Below, in pieces: positions 13,569 to 21,455 of a stretch of DNA of 39,891 bases (position 1 is the stretch's first letter; each line of letters opens with the position of its first letter). Position numbers and translations under genes: made by a program. The notes beneath the pieces were generated by a model. It made no database searches. It saw only the letters and a program-made list of their open reading frames with translations, and was not told the DNA's origin. Source of the DNA: a virus; IMG/VR virus record IMGVR_UViG_3300018080_000318, positions 1 to 39,891 of that record. One strand, 5' to 3'.

Positions 13569-16196
13569 ATGCTTGAAAATAACGCTCTCCCAGTAGTCCA
13601 TAAACCGAGCGGCTCCGCGATCGGAGTCTCCGGTACTAGAATTTTCGACGGTCAACTCCAGGAGGAATACAATAATAAGCTCCGAGGTTTCGGTCGTAAG
13701 TTCGATATATTCGAGCAAATGGCTAACGATCCTCATATCGCCGAGCTCAAGTCCGGAGTAAAGCTCCCGGTAAAACGCGGCGACTGGCATATCGAGAGAG
13801 CGGCCGATACTCCTCTCGATTACGAGATGGAGGCTTTCTCTAACGATATGGTTTTCGGGAGACCGTTCGATCCCTGGAGCCAAAAGCTCGACGAGATAAT
13901 GGATTTCGTCTTTGACGGATACGGAGTTTTCGAGACGATAATCGGTCTCGAGGACTGGCCGAAAAAAGGTCCGAATCAGACTTTAAAATATGTATGGAAA
14001 GAGATCGCCTGGAGATCTCCGCGTACCGTTTATCGCTGGTACTTCGATCCGGATACTCGTAAATTTCTCGGGATCCAGCAATACGCGACTCGAGTCGAGG
14101 GTCAATACGAATATTTCGAGATCCCGGCCGAGTATCTCCTCGTCTTTACTAACGAGAGACGCGGTCAAAACTACGAGGGAAAGGGAGCGTACCGTTACCT
14201 CTATAAACCGTTTACTTATATCGATCTTTACGAAAAGCTCCAGGGAATATATTTCGATCGTATCGCCGGAGGAGTCGTCGTCGCTCACGTTCCTAAAGGT
14301 ACTCCAGACGATCGTAAAGAGGAGCTCGGAGAGGCTCTCGCCGATTTTAGATCGGGAGAAAAATCGTATCTCGTACTCGAGGAGGGAGAGACGGTCGACC
14401 TCGTCGCCGGATCGACGAAAGGTCAAAAGTCCGATATCCTGGCCGGTATCCGATACCATGAGCAAACATTAGCGAAAGCCGTCCTCGCTCCGTTTTTCAA
14501 TTTCGGGACGACCGAAACCGGAGCTCGAGCTCTCGGTCAAAGTCTTATCGACTTCTTTCTCCAGGCTTACCAAGCTATCGGAGATTACGTCGCGGAGACT
14601 TTCAATACTTACGCTTTACACCCTTTACTCGCTCGTAATTTCGATCTCAGTAAAGCCGATCCTCCGAGGCTCGTCGTAAAGGGTATCGATAAACAAGATC
14701 CCGAAAAGATCGCCGGAGCCGTCGAAAAGTTTACCGGCTCTGGAGTCCTGGATCTCTCCGGAGACCTGGACGCCGAAAACAGAGTCCGAAAAATGCTCGG
14801 CTTACCGGAGCTCTCCGAGGAGGAGGTAAAACTCGCCGGAGAATTTCGTCAACTCGAGATCAAACGTAAAAAACTCAGATTAAAGGAGGAGCGATCGGAC
14901 CTCAAGGCCGCGAAAGCCGGTCAAGATCCGACTCCGACTAAAGACGCGAGTCCTCGCAAAAATACCGCGTCTCCCTCCGGATCTCCGGTCGCTCCCTCGA
15001 AACCAAAAGAGGACGACGAGCAAGTCTCCGAAAATGCCGTCGATCCTAACTCCGATAAAACTCCTCCGAAAGAGGAGACTCCCGATCAGGTATCCGAGGA
15101 GAAAGCTCTCGAGGCGAGTAACGTCGCTCCCTGTAATTGTGGATCCTGTAATTACCAGGAGCTCGATCTCTCCGACGTATCCGACGAGCTCCTCGATCAC
15201 GCCGTCCAGGATCATATTTTCGCGACGATCGATACCGAGGCGAAAGTAAAACCTCGAGGACCGGCTCGTCCTCTCAAGGGATACGAGAAAGCGTCCGTCT
15301 CTTATCGGGATACCGATCGCCGAGTTTCGGATCTTCAAACGAGGATCGGTCGGAAAGCGACTAACTTTTTCTCAAGCTATATGGATCAAATAGTAAAAGC
15401 GATCGCGGCCGGTAAAAATCCTTACTCGGTCCGTCCTAAAGGTATGAGCTCCGGATCCGTAAAGTTTCCCTCCCTGGTTAAAGATATGACTCTCGAAGTC
15501 GACGAGGCTTTTAACCTGGGAGCTCGAGATTTCAAAACCGAGGCCGAGAGACTAAAGCAAGCGGAGAAAGCCGACGAGCTCCAGGAGGTAAAAGAAAAAG
15601 TCCTCGAGGCGTCGAGTACCTGGGGAGAGGATTTCGCTCAACGTAAACCGAAAAAGAAGTCGAAAAAGAAAGCGATCGAGGAGGTCCAGGACGAGCTAGA
15701 TCTCCGGCTTAACCTGGGGATCCGTAAGATCCAGGATCAAGCGGCTTTATCTTTGACTCGAGCGAAACAAACCGGACTAACTGGACGCGAGGCTCTCTCT
15801 TTCTTTACGAATAATATCGCGAAACTCTCCGAGAAAGTATTACGCTCCTCCGTAAGAGCGGCCGTAAATATTGCATACGGAGCCGGACGTACCTCGGAGG
15901 AGTATAAACTCTCTCCCGATCTCCTGGTAAGATCCGCGATCTTTGACGGCGATATCTGCGATATATGCGCGGAGAAAGACGGTCAAACCTTTAGAGCCGG
16001 AGATCCTAACTTTTCGACTATTCCGGATCCCGAATGTCTCGGAGATCCGAATTGTAGATGTATAAATATTCCGTTACCTGGAGGAGTCGGTTTCGATCCT
16101 GGGCTCCAGGAGATCCAGGAGATCCGAGATATCAAAGTCGCTCAAGTCGACGGCGAGAGAGCTCGGAAAGCTCAACTCCAGGAGGAGGAGGTATAA
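13569..16196 (+). CDS. Portal protein fused to MuF-type head morphogenesis domain
   Basis: An 875-residue protein. Residues 1-440 match the Mu gp29-like (DUF935) portal pattern: early GQLQEEYN, LKSGVKLPVKRGDWHIE, FDGYGVFETI, WRSPRTVYRW and a FNFGTTETGARALGQSL segment. A disordered linker rich in Pro, Lys and acidic residues (about 445-525) carries a CNCGSCN motif. The C-terminal third is helical and ends in FDGDICDICAEKDGQTF then DPECLGDPNCRCIN, the cysteine-rich block of Mu gpF/SPP1 gp7 proteins. Normally these are two adjacent genes; here they are one chain, so portal and MuF would be made one to one. Confidence 0.9.
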   Translation: MLENNALPVVHKPSGSAIGVSGTRIFDGQLQEEYNNKLRGFGRKFDIFEQMANDPHIAELKSGVKLPVKRGDWHIERAADTPLDYEMEAFSNDMVFGRPFDPWSQKLDEIMDFVFDGYGVFETIIGLEDWPKKGPNQTLKYVWKEIAWRSPRTVYRWYFDPDTRKFLGIQQYATRVEGQYEYFEIPAEYLLVFTNERRGQNYEGKGAYRYLYKPFTYIDLYEKLQGIYFDRIAGGVVVAHVPKGTPDDRKEELGEALADFRSGEKSYLVLEEGETVDLVAGSTKGQKSDILAGIRYHEQTLAKAVLAPFFNFGTTETGARALGQSLIDFFLQAYQAIGDYVAETFNTYALHPLLARNFDLSKADPPRLVVKGIDKQDPEKIAGAVEKFTGSGVLDLSGDLDAENRVRKMLGLPELSEEEVKLAGEFRQLEIKRKKLRLKEERSDLKAAKAGQDPTPTKDASPRKNTASPSGSPVAPSKPKEDDEQVSENAVDPNSDKTPPKEETPDQVSEEKALEASNVAPCNCGSCNYQELDLSDVSDELLDHAVQDHIFATIDTEAKVKPRGPARPLKGYEKASVSYRDTDRRVSDLQTRIGRKATNFFSSYMDQIVKAIAAGKNPYSVRPKGMSSGSVKFPSLVKDMTLEVDEAFNLGARDFKTEAERLKQAEKADELQEVKEKVLEASSTWGEDFAQRKPKKKSKKKAIEEVQDELDLRLNLGIRKIQDQAALSLTRAKQTGLTGREALSFFTNNIAKLSEKVLRSSVRAAVNIAYGAGRTSEEYKLSPDLLVRSAIFDGDICDICAEKDGQTFRAGDPNFSTIPDPECLGDPNCRCINIPLPGGVGFDPGLQEIQEIRDIKVAQVDGERARKAQLQEEEV

Positions 16197-16330
16197 TGTC
16201 GAGGATACTATGTTTTTTCGGGCTCCATAAATGGAAAAAGACTCGTCAAACCGTCGGGAAAATATATCTCGTTTGCTCCCGATGCAAAAAGAAAAAGACG
16301 GTCAAGCGTAAAGAGGGAGGTAAAAAGTAA
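16196..16330 (+). CDS. Small zinc-ribbon-like protein, 44 aa
   Basis: Too short for most gene finders but well placed: GGAGGAGGAGG precedes an ATG that overlaps the portal stop, and its own stop overlaps the protease start. The sequence has Cys-x4-His near the N-terminus (CFFGLHKW) and VCSRC near residue 27, followed by a Lys-rich tail. Tiny proteins of this type are common between phage head genes; function unknown. Confidence 0.65.
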   Translation: MSRILCFFGLHKWKKTRQTVGKIYLVCSRCKKKKTVKRKEGGKK

Positions 16331-17796
16331 TGATCGAATATCGCTTAAATATTCCGATCGACTTTAGCGATATCCGCGAGGACGGACTCGTCGAGATACA
16401 ACTTACTCCGGCCGGAAAGTTTTTCCATAGAGAGCTCGGCGAGGTAGATCTTTCGGACTCCCTCCTCGACTCCCTCGTCGCGACGTTTCGGAAAAATCCT
16501 AACTCGGAAGTCGTAACCGATTATAATCATGGATCCAGTAAACCGAAAGCGACGGCCGAGCAAGGTAAAGCCTCCGGCTGGATCAAGAAAGTATGGAAGA
16601 AAGTAACCGACGGAATTACGGAGGGAGTTTTCGCTCTCTGGAAACCGACGAAAAAAGCGATCGATTTCGTCCAGGAGGAGGAGTATAAATATTTCTCTCC
16701 GACTCTCCGATGGGGAGACGTCGATCAAGATACCGGGACTCAAGTCCCTCTAATGATAAAAGCGGCCGGTCTAACTAATCGACCGTTTTTCGATCGTATG
16801 AAACCGCTCGACTTTTCTAGCGTATCGGACGACGATCCGACGGGGATAACTCTTTACTCCCTGGCCGACGATCAGACTTTCGCGGAAAAGACGGACGGCG
16901 GTCTCAAGTATCCGATTTCCGCTTATGCTTATACTCCCGATCCCGAAAGTCCGAGTACCTGGAAACTCCGACTCTGGGAAACTCCGGAGAAAGGCATTAC
17001 GGCGAGACAAGTCGGAGCGGCGATCGCGGCTCTCGGGAAAGGTTTCCGAGGGAATAAGGTCGAGATCCCGAGCGAGGATCTCAAGAAAGTAAAAAGTAAA
17101 GTCCTCTCCGCGTGGAAAAAAGCTAATCCCGACAAGAGCGAAACGGACGCTCCGAGGGAGCTCCTCGCGGACGACCTGGAAAAAACGAAAGGCGTAAAAA
17201 TGAAAGATCTCATTAAGAGACTACTCAAGAGCGAAACCGTCGACTTTTCCGACGTACTTACCGAGGATATGACGGAGGAGGAGATCGTCGAGGCGATCGA
17301 AAACAATTTCTCCGACGTCCTGGGTAAAAAAGACGAGGCCGAAAAAGAGCTCGCGGCCGCGAAACGCAAAAGCAAATCGAAAGAGACCGAGCTCCAGAAA
17401 CTACGCGGAGACTTTGACGATCTGAGAAAGACCGTCGTCTCCGATAAAGTAAACGTCGCTCTCGACAAGTTCCAGAGAGCGGATAAATTCGAGCCGAAAG
17501 ACCGCGATTTCTGGAAAAGTCGCCTCGAGGCCGATTTCGACGATACGTCCGAGTATCTCGAGAAAGCTCCCGTCGTTATCAATACCGAGACGAAAGGTAC
17601 GGACGAGGACGTCCGCTCCTCCGACTCGAGCGGATCAAAGATCGAAAAGGATTTCTCCGACGCGATCGACGAGGTCCGTAAAGACGAGAATCTTTCTTAC
17701 TCCGACGCTTTCGCGATCGTCTCCAGGGATAAACCCGAGCTCGCCGAAAAGTATCGTCAAGCTCAGTATGAGAGGATCCATAAAGCCGATCGCTAG
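16330..17796 (+). CDS. Mu gpI-like prohead protease with C-terminal scaffold
   Basis: A 488-residue protein. Residues 1-160 resemble Mu gpI: VVTDYNHGS with the likely catalytic His, GKASGWIKKVW, GVFALWKPT, EEYKYFSPTLRWG, and AAGLTNRPF. Residues 195-275 form a second domain (ISAYAYTPDPESPSTWKLRLWE, then RQVGAAIAALGKGFRGNKV) seen in prohead proteases. Residues 290-488 are charged and helical, as expected of a scaffold. An internal in-frame ATG at 17200 could give the scaffold alone, as Mu gene Z is nested in I. Ends in TAG. Protease assignment is strong, the autocleavage role is family knowledge. Confidence 0.87.
   Translation: MIEYRLNIPIDFSDIREDGLVEIQLTPAGKFFHRELGEVDLSDSLLDSLVATFRKNPNSEVVTDYNHGSSKPKATAEQGKASGWIKKVWKKVTDGITEGVFALWKPTKKAIDFVQEEEYKYFSPTLRWGDVDQDTGTQVPLMIKAAGLTNRPFFDRMKPLDFSSVSDDDPTGITLYSLADDQTFAEKTDGGLKYPISAYAYTPDPESPSTWKLRLWETPEKGITARQVGAAIAALGKGFRGNKVEIPSEDLKKVKSKVLSAWKKANPDKSETDAPRELLADDLEKTKGVKMKDLIKRLLKSETVDFSDVLTEDMTEEEIVEAIENNFSDVLGKKDEAEKELAAAKRKSKSKETELQKLRGDFDDLRKTVVSDKVNVALDKFQRADKFEPKDRDFWKSRLEADFDDTSEYLEKAPVVINTETKGTDEDVRSSDSSGSKIEKDFSDAIDEVRKDENLSYSDAFAIVSRDKPELAEKYRQAQYERIHKADR
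17200..17796 (+). CDS. Possible nested scaffold protein (internal start)
   Basis: ATG 17200 is in frame with the protease gene (its residue 291) and has an AAAGG element about eight bases upstream. It begins MKDLIKRLLKSE exactly where the protease domain ends and would yield a 198-residue charged helical protein. The nested I/Z arrangement of phage Mu is the precedent; usage here is inference. Confidence 0.45.
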   Translation: MKDLIKRLLKSETVDFSDVLTEDMTEEEIVEAIENNFSDVLGKKDEAEKELAAAKRKSKSKETELQKLRGDFDDLRKTVVSDKVNVALDKFQRADKFEPKDRDFWKSRLEADFDDTSEYLEKAPVVINTETKGTDEDVRSSDSSGSKIEKDFSDAIDEVRKDENLSYSDAFAIVSRDKPELAEKYRQAQYERIHKADR

Positions 17797-17883
17797 TCGA
17801 TCGACTGAGAGGATCCGGATCGCGTAAAGAGAGGGAAACGAGGACGCGATTACTTTTACACTTTAGCAGAAAGGAGCTCTTAA

Positions 17884-18291
17884 ATGGGAGCTAATAAAGG
17901 TCAAGCTCTTTGGAGTTACGGGAATATCGTTACGCTCGAGTACGACGAGTCGACCGATCAGACGACCGAGTATCTCGTCGGAAAAATCGTTGACGGAAAA
18001 TGTAAACTCAACGCGGCGAGTACGACTTTCCCGGCCGGTATTATTGAAAACAAACCGAAAGCGGCCGGAGGAGCAAGCCTCCGACTCTTTAACGGTCCTG
18101 GAATCTTTCGCGTAAAGCTCTCCGGTACTGTTGCGATCGATACTTTCCTCACTGGCTCGGCGGCCGGTGAAGCGGAGGCGGCCGACGCGGACGCGGACGT
18201 CGTTTTCGGACGCTCGGTCGAAAGCGGAGTCGACGGCGACGTAATCGGTTTCGTACCGTACTCTCCGACTCTGAGATCCGCTCTCATATAA
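17884..18291 (+). CDS. DUF2190-type head decoration protein
   Basis: A 135-residue protein, short and beta-rich, with AGIIENKPKAAGGASLRLFN, a GPGIFRVKLSGTVAIDTFL strand pair and an Ala/Asp-rich loop before VVFGRSVESG. This matches the small capsid-decorating proteins that precede the major capsid gene in Mu-like and lambda-like clusters. An AGAAAGGAG site lies nine bases before ATG. The 87 bases before it contain no gene. Confidence 0.8.
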   Translation: MGANKGQALWSYGNIVTLEYDESTDQTTEYLVGKIVDGKCKLNAASTTFPAGIIENKPKAAGGASLRLFNGPGIFRVKLSGTVAIDTFLTGSAAGEAEAADADADVVFGRSVESGVDGDVIGFVPYSPTLRSALI

Positions 18292-18364
18292 CCTGGACGT
18301 CCAGGTAAAGGATCCTCGGATCCTCCAGGAGAGCTAAACTAAAACGCTTATCCTCATTATGAGG
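18291..18364 (+). repeat. Three inverted repeats before the major capsid gene
   Basis: A perfect 16-bp palindrome ACCTGGACGTCCAGGT (18291-18306) starts at the previous stop codon. AGGATCC-TC-GGATCCT (18309-18324) and CCTCAT-T-ATGAGG (18352-18364) follow. No T-run follows any of them, so they look like RNA-stabilising or processing hairpins or protein sites rather than terminators. Confidence 0.6.
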
Positions 18365-18377
18365 GAAAGGTTATAAA

Positions 18378-19298
18378 ATGCCCGATCAAACGGACGTCCA
18401 TGTCGACGTAATATTGACGAATCTCTCGCTTAAGTATAAAAATAAATCTTTCGTCGGAGATCGTCTCTTTCCTCCAGTCCCGGTAAAAAAACAGAGTAAT
18501 AAATACTTTGTATACGGGAAAGAAAATTTCTCAATTCCGAATACGCTTTACAGCAAGAAAGCCGGTTTTAACCGGATCGACTGGAGCGTATCGAACGACT
18601 CTTACTACGCGGACGAGCGCGGTCTCGAGGCTCAGATTACCGAGGCCGAAAGAGATAACGCGGACTCTCCGCTTATGCTCGATCAGGATACGACCGAGTA
18701 TCTTACCGATATGATCTTTCTCGAAAGAGAGTATCGCGTCGTCTCCCAGGTAACGAGTACCTCCGTAATTACTCAGAATAAAGATCTGAGCGCGGCCGGT
18801 AATCTCCAATGGGACGATCCTAACTCCGATCCTTTCGAGGATATCGACGCGGCGAAAGAAGTAATCGAGGCTAACGGTATTCCGGAGCCGGACGTACTTA
18901 CGATCCCGAAACAAGTTTTCCGGAAACTCAAAGAGCACCCGAAAGTAATAGCGAAACTCGCTTACACTGAGCGCGGTATCATAACGGCCGATATCCTGGC
19001 CGCTATGTTTGAAGTCTCCGAGGTACTCGTACCGGACTCTCTTTACAATACTAAGCCTCAAGGTCAAACGCCGGTCCTCGCTCGCGTATGGCCGAAAGCG
19101 GCTCTCCTCTCCTGGAGTCCTCGCCGTATGGGACTTAAGACGATCGGACTCGGAGCGACTTTCGAGTGGAAACGTCGTCAAGTCGAGAGATATCCGGAGC
19201 GGAAAACAAAGTCCGAGGTAATGCGTAATTACTACGCCGAGGATCAAAAAGTTATCGCGGCGAGCGCGGCTTACCTCTTTGATAACGCGATCGCCTAA
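18378..19298 (+). CDS. Major capsid protein (HK97-fold family)
   Basis: A 306-residue protein in the usual slot after the decoration gene. The N-terminus (LTNLSLKYKNKSFVGDRLFPPVPVKK) and the later blocks DRGLEAQI-like, ERDNADSPLMLDQDTTEYLTD, LQWDDPNSDPFEDIDAAKEVI and the final KTIGLGATFEWKRRQVERYP resemble the Mu/T5-type capsid subfamily. No long N-terminal delta domain is present, which agrees with a separate scaffold encoded at the end of the protease gene. A GGAAAGG site precedes the ATG. Confidence 0.87.
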   Translation: MPDQTDVHVDVILTNLSLKYKNKSFVGDRLFPPVPVKKQSNKYFVYGKENFSIPNTLYSKKAGFNRIDWSVSNDSYYADERGLEAQITEAERDNADSPLMLDQDTTEYLTDMIFLEREYRVVSQVTSTSVITQNKDLSAAGNLQWDDPNSDPFEDIDAAKEVIEANGIPEPDVLTIPKQVFRKLKEHPKVIAKLAYTERGIITADILAAMFEVSEVLVPDSLYNTKPQGQTPVLARVWPKAALLSWSPRRMGLKTIGLGATFEWKRRQVERYPERKTKSEVMRNYYAEDQKVIAASAAYLFDNAIA

Positions 19299-19319
19299 AC
19301 GGGACGATCTTAAACGCTA

Positions 19320-19348
19320 GAGGATCCCTGGATTTCCTGGGGATCCTC
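19320..19348 (+). repeat. Intercistronic hairpin after major capsid gene
   Basis: GAGGATCCC (19320-19328) and GGGATCCTC (19340-19348) form a perfect 9-bp stem with an 11-nt loop. There is no T-run, so mRNA stabilisation or processing is more likely than termination. Confidence 0.65.
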
Positions 19349-19379
19349 GATACCCAAAGAGCAAGAAAGGAGCTTTAAT

Positions 19380-19760
19380 ATGGGTAGAGGATCCGCGAGT
19401 CGTCCCGAGGGTCACGGGACGAAAGAAATAGTAATCGTTGACGATCAGGACGTAACCGGTCTCGAGGGAACCGTCGTCGACTATCCGGTCGACCTGGGAG
19501 AGTATATCGAGGGTAACATTATCCTCGACGTCTCCGGTACTTTCGCCGGTACGAGTCCGACGATCGACGCCGATATCGAGATGATGGAAAGCGGCGGCGG
19601 TCTCAAGGTAAATCATACCTCGTTTACTCAGGTAACGGCCGACGCTCGCGAGCACAAGGCTATTACTAATTTCGGTAAACACTGTAATATCGAGGTAACT
19701 TACGGAGCCGGAGCAATTACGGCCGGAGTCCTCCGTATCGTCGCGATAATGAAAAGCTAA
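19380..19760 (+). CDS. Head-associated hypothetical protein, 126 aa
   Basis: Not firmly recognised. The sequence is beta-rich (EIVIVDDQDVTG, EGNIILDVSGTF, TITAGVLRIVAIMK-like end) with no catalytic motif. Placed between the major capsid and connector genes with a strong AAAGGAG site, it may be a second decoration protein or a head-completion protein. High expression is likely because a terminator-like hairpin follows it. Confidence 0.68.
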   Translation: MGRGSASRPEGHGTKEIVIVDDQDVTGLEGTVVDYPVDLGEYIEGNIILDVSGTFAGTSPTIDADIEMMESGGGLKVNHTSFTQVTADAREHKAITNFGKHCNIEVTYGAGAITAGVLRIVAIMKS

Positions 19761-19794
19761 GAAAGAGATCTCCGATCGTAAGATCGGATCTTTC
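19761..19794 (+). repeat. Bulged hairpin after head genes
   Basis: TCCGATC (19771-19777) pairs with GATCGGA (19782-19788) over a GTAA loop; GAAAGA (19761-19766) pairs with TCTTTC (19789-19794) across a 4-nt bulge. It directly follows the stop codon and precedes the terminator-like stem at 19803. Confidence 0.55.
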
Positions 19795-19802
19795 TCGTCG
19801 GG

Positions 19803-19849
19803 ACGTCCTGGGAGACTGGTTTTATCGCCGGTCTCCCTGGGACGTTTTT
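19803..19849 (+). terminator. Mid-late-unit intrinsic terminator or attenuator
   Basis: A long stem: ACGTCC (19803-19808) with GGACGT (19840-19845), continuing as GGGAGACTGG (19810-19819) with CCGGTCTCCC (19828-19837, one G-T wobble), loop 8 nt, then a run of five T residues. It sits between the capsid and connector/tail genes with no visible promoter after it, so partial read-through would set head genes above tail genes. Confidence 0.65.
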
Positions 19850-19874
19850 CCAGTAAAGAAAGGAGGTCTCTTTT

Positions 19875-20342
19875 ATGGCCGATTTTTGTACGATCGACGA
19901 CGTAAAAGCCGAGAATCCTCATAGAGTTTACGACGCGACGAGTAATCCGACGTCGACTCAAGTTACCGGCTTTATAACTAAAATCGCGAGCGAGATCCGA
20001 GCCGTTATCCGTAAACACGGTCTCGACGAGTCCGCTCTAGTCGCCGTCCAGTATACGGCCGACTTACTCAATACGATCAACGCTAAAGGAGCGGCTTATA
20101 TGGCCGAGCGAGCCGGACTCTCCGGCCGATCTCCTCGTCTCTCCGATCACGCTCAACAACTCAAAGACGATTACGACTGGTGGATACAAAGTATTTTCGA
20201 GTCTCCAGGTATGCTCGAGGAGGCTAGCGGTAAAGGCGGTAAAGTTCACGCTCGCTGGACCGATACAACTCCGCGAGATAAATCGGGAGCCGTAAACGAC
20301 GAGCCTAACGAGCCTCGTATAACCTTAAGGGAAAAATTCTAA
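19875..20342 (+). CDS. Head-tail connector (gp36/DUF1320-like)
   Basis: A 155-residue protein. It starts MADFCTIDDVKAENP, the usual opening of head-completion adaptors (an N-terminal T-x-x-D-V-K helix). Next come a helical IASEIRAVIRKHG segment, AKGAAYMAERAG and a central DDYDWWIQSI helix, and the tail is loop-rich. The fold class fits the SPP1 gp15/Mu gp36-type ring between portal and tail. Position supports it. It has GAAAGGAGG before the ATG. Confidence 0.72.
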   Translation: MADFCTIDDVKAENPHRVYDATSNPTSTQVTGFITKIASEIRAVIRKHGLDESALVAVQYTADLLNTINAKGAAYMAERAGLSGRSPRLSDHAQQLKDDYDWWIQSIFESPGMLEEASGKGGKVHARWTDTTPRDKSGAVNDEPNEPRITLREKF

Positions 20343-20343
20343 A

Positions 20344-20655
20344 ATGCCTAGCAAAGATAAAACGACTAACGGTACTCTCCGGACTATTGTAACTCTCCTC
20401 GTAATATGCGGAGCCGTCGCGACGTCGACGATCTTTATACTGACTCGTACAAATGCCGCTCAAAACTGCGCGGATACTAATAAGGTCCGGATCGAGCAAG
20501 TCGAGGAAAAACTCGACGATAAATTTACGGGAGTCGAGGAGGATCTTAAAGCGATCGATTTCCGTCAACGTAAGATCGACGTCCGTCAAGAGCGTATGGA
20601 GACGAAAGTCGATCATATAAAAGAGGCTATCGATAAAATGGCCGGAGGTAAGTAA
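20344..20655 (+). CDS. Membrane-anchored coiled-coil protein, 103 aa
   Basis: One membrane helix near residues 12-34 (LRTIVTLLVICGAVATSTIF) followed by a coiled coil (VRIEQVEEKLDDKF to MAGGK). The layout, short inside end, one helix and an outside coil, is that of an inner-membrane spanin (Rz-like) or an XhlA-like hemolysin protein. It is unusual to find it between connector and tail genes. Its ATG follows the connector stop by one base. Confidence 0.6.
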   Translation: MPSKDKTTNGTLRTIVTLLVICGAVATSTIFILTRTNAAQNCADTNKVRIEQVEEKLDDKFTGVEEDLKAIDFRQRKIDVRQERMETKVDHIKEAIDKMAGGK

Positions 20656-21446
20656 TGCCTTTCGCTTTACCTTTCTTTAATTCGGATCCGTCCGAGGTCG
20701 AGCCGATCGAGATAACCGCGACGTCCGTAAAATTCAAAGTTACGAAAGTCGGTAATAACGCTCTCGGGATCGTAATCGCGTATCGGGATCGTAAATGTCG
20801 AAACGCGGTCGCTTTCTCTTATTCTAACGAGCTCCTCTCTCCGGCGATCGACGATACGATCGAGATTACCGGATTAACGGAGGGTAACTGGTACGAGATG
20901 ATCGCTTACTCTACCGACGGAGCCGGAAACCTCGACTCGGAGCCTGGGCCGTTTATGTTTATCATAGCGGCGACTCCGAAAACTAACGTCCGAGATCTCT
21001 CGGCCGCTCTCAAGACGATACTTATCTCCGATCTCAATACGGAGCTCCTGGCCGTCGGAGCCGAGCGAGGAGAGACTTATAAACCGTTTAGAGACGACGC
21101 TATTTTCGACGTCTCCGTACCGGTCGGGATAAAGGATCCTCTCGTCGAGATCGGACCTCAGTCCTCGACCGTCGAAAAGTACGGTAATCGTAAATACTGG
21201 GACGATATTATTTACGTCGCCGTATCGAAAGAGGGAGCCGAGGGAGACGCCGATCAACTTCAAAGAGACGTCGAGGCTTATATGGAGGCGATCGAAAATA
21301 TAATCGATCGTTACGATACAATGGGAGGGATTACCTGGGAGGCCGAGGTAATCGAAAAGTTATATCCTCCGCTCACTGAGGAGGGAGAGGATAATATGTT
21401 AACGGCGTCCGGTGTAATTATTATAAAGAATATTCAAACGAATTAG
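20655..21446 (+). CDS. FN3-like domain fused to tail terminator-like domain
   Basis: A 263-residue protein. Residues 1-110 look like a fibronectin type III or similar beta-sandwich (IEITATSVKFKVTK, ITGLTEGNWYEMIAYSTD, EPGPFMFIIA). From residue 112 the pattern of a tail terminator follows: LSAALKTILISDL, VPVGIKDPLVEIGP, then a beta-alpha end. A tail terminator caps the tube at the head side; the extra beta domain would sit on the virion surface at the neck. It ends in TAG nine bases before the next ATG, in the same frame. Confidence 0.62.
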   Translation: MPFALPFFNSDPSEVEPIEITATSVKFKVTKVGNNALGIVIAYRDRKCRNAVAFSYSNELLSPAIDDTIEITGLTEGNWYEMIAYSTDGAGNLDSEPGPFMFIIAATPKTNVRDLSAALKTILISDLNTELLAVGAERGETYKPFRDDAIFDVSVPVGIKDPLVEIGPQSSTVEKYGNRKYWDDIIYVAVSKEGAEGDADQLQRDVEAYMEAIENIIDRYDTMGGITWEAEVIEKLYPPLTEEGEDNMLTASGVIIIKNIQTN

Positions 21447-21455
21447 AGAGCTCGT

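Noticed and set aside
17797-17883. Possible gene or structure in the gap before the decoration gene
   Set aside because: Only a few bases of self-complementarity and a ribosome binding site for the next gene; no clear element.
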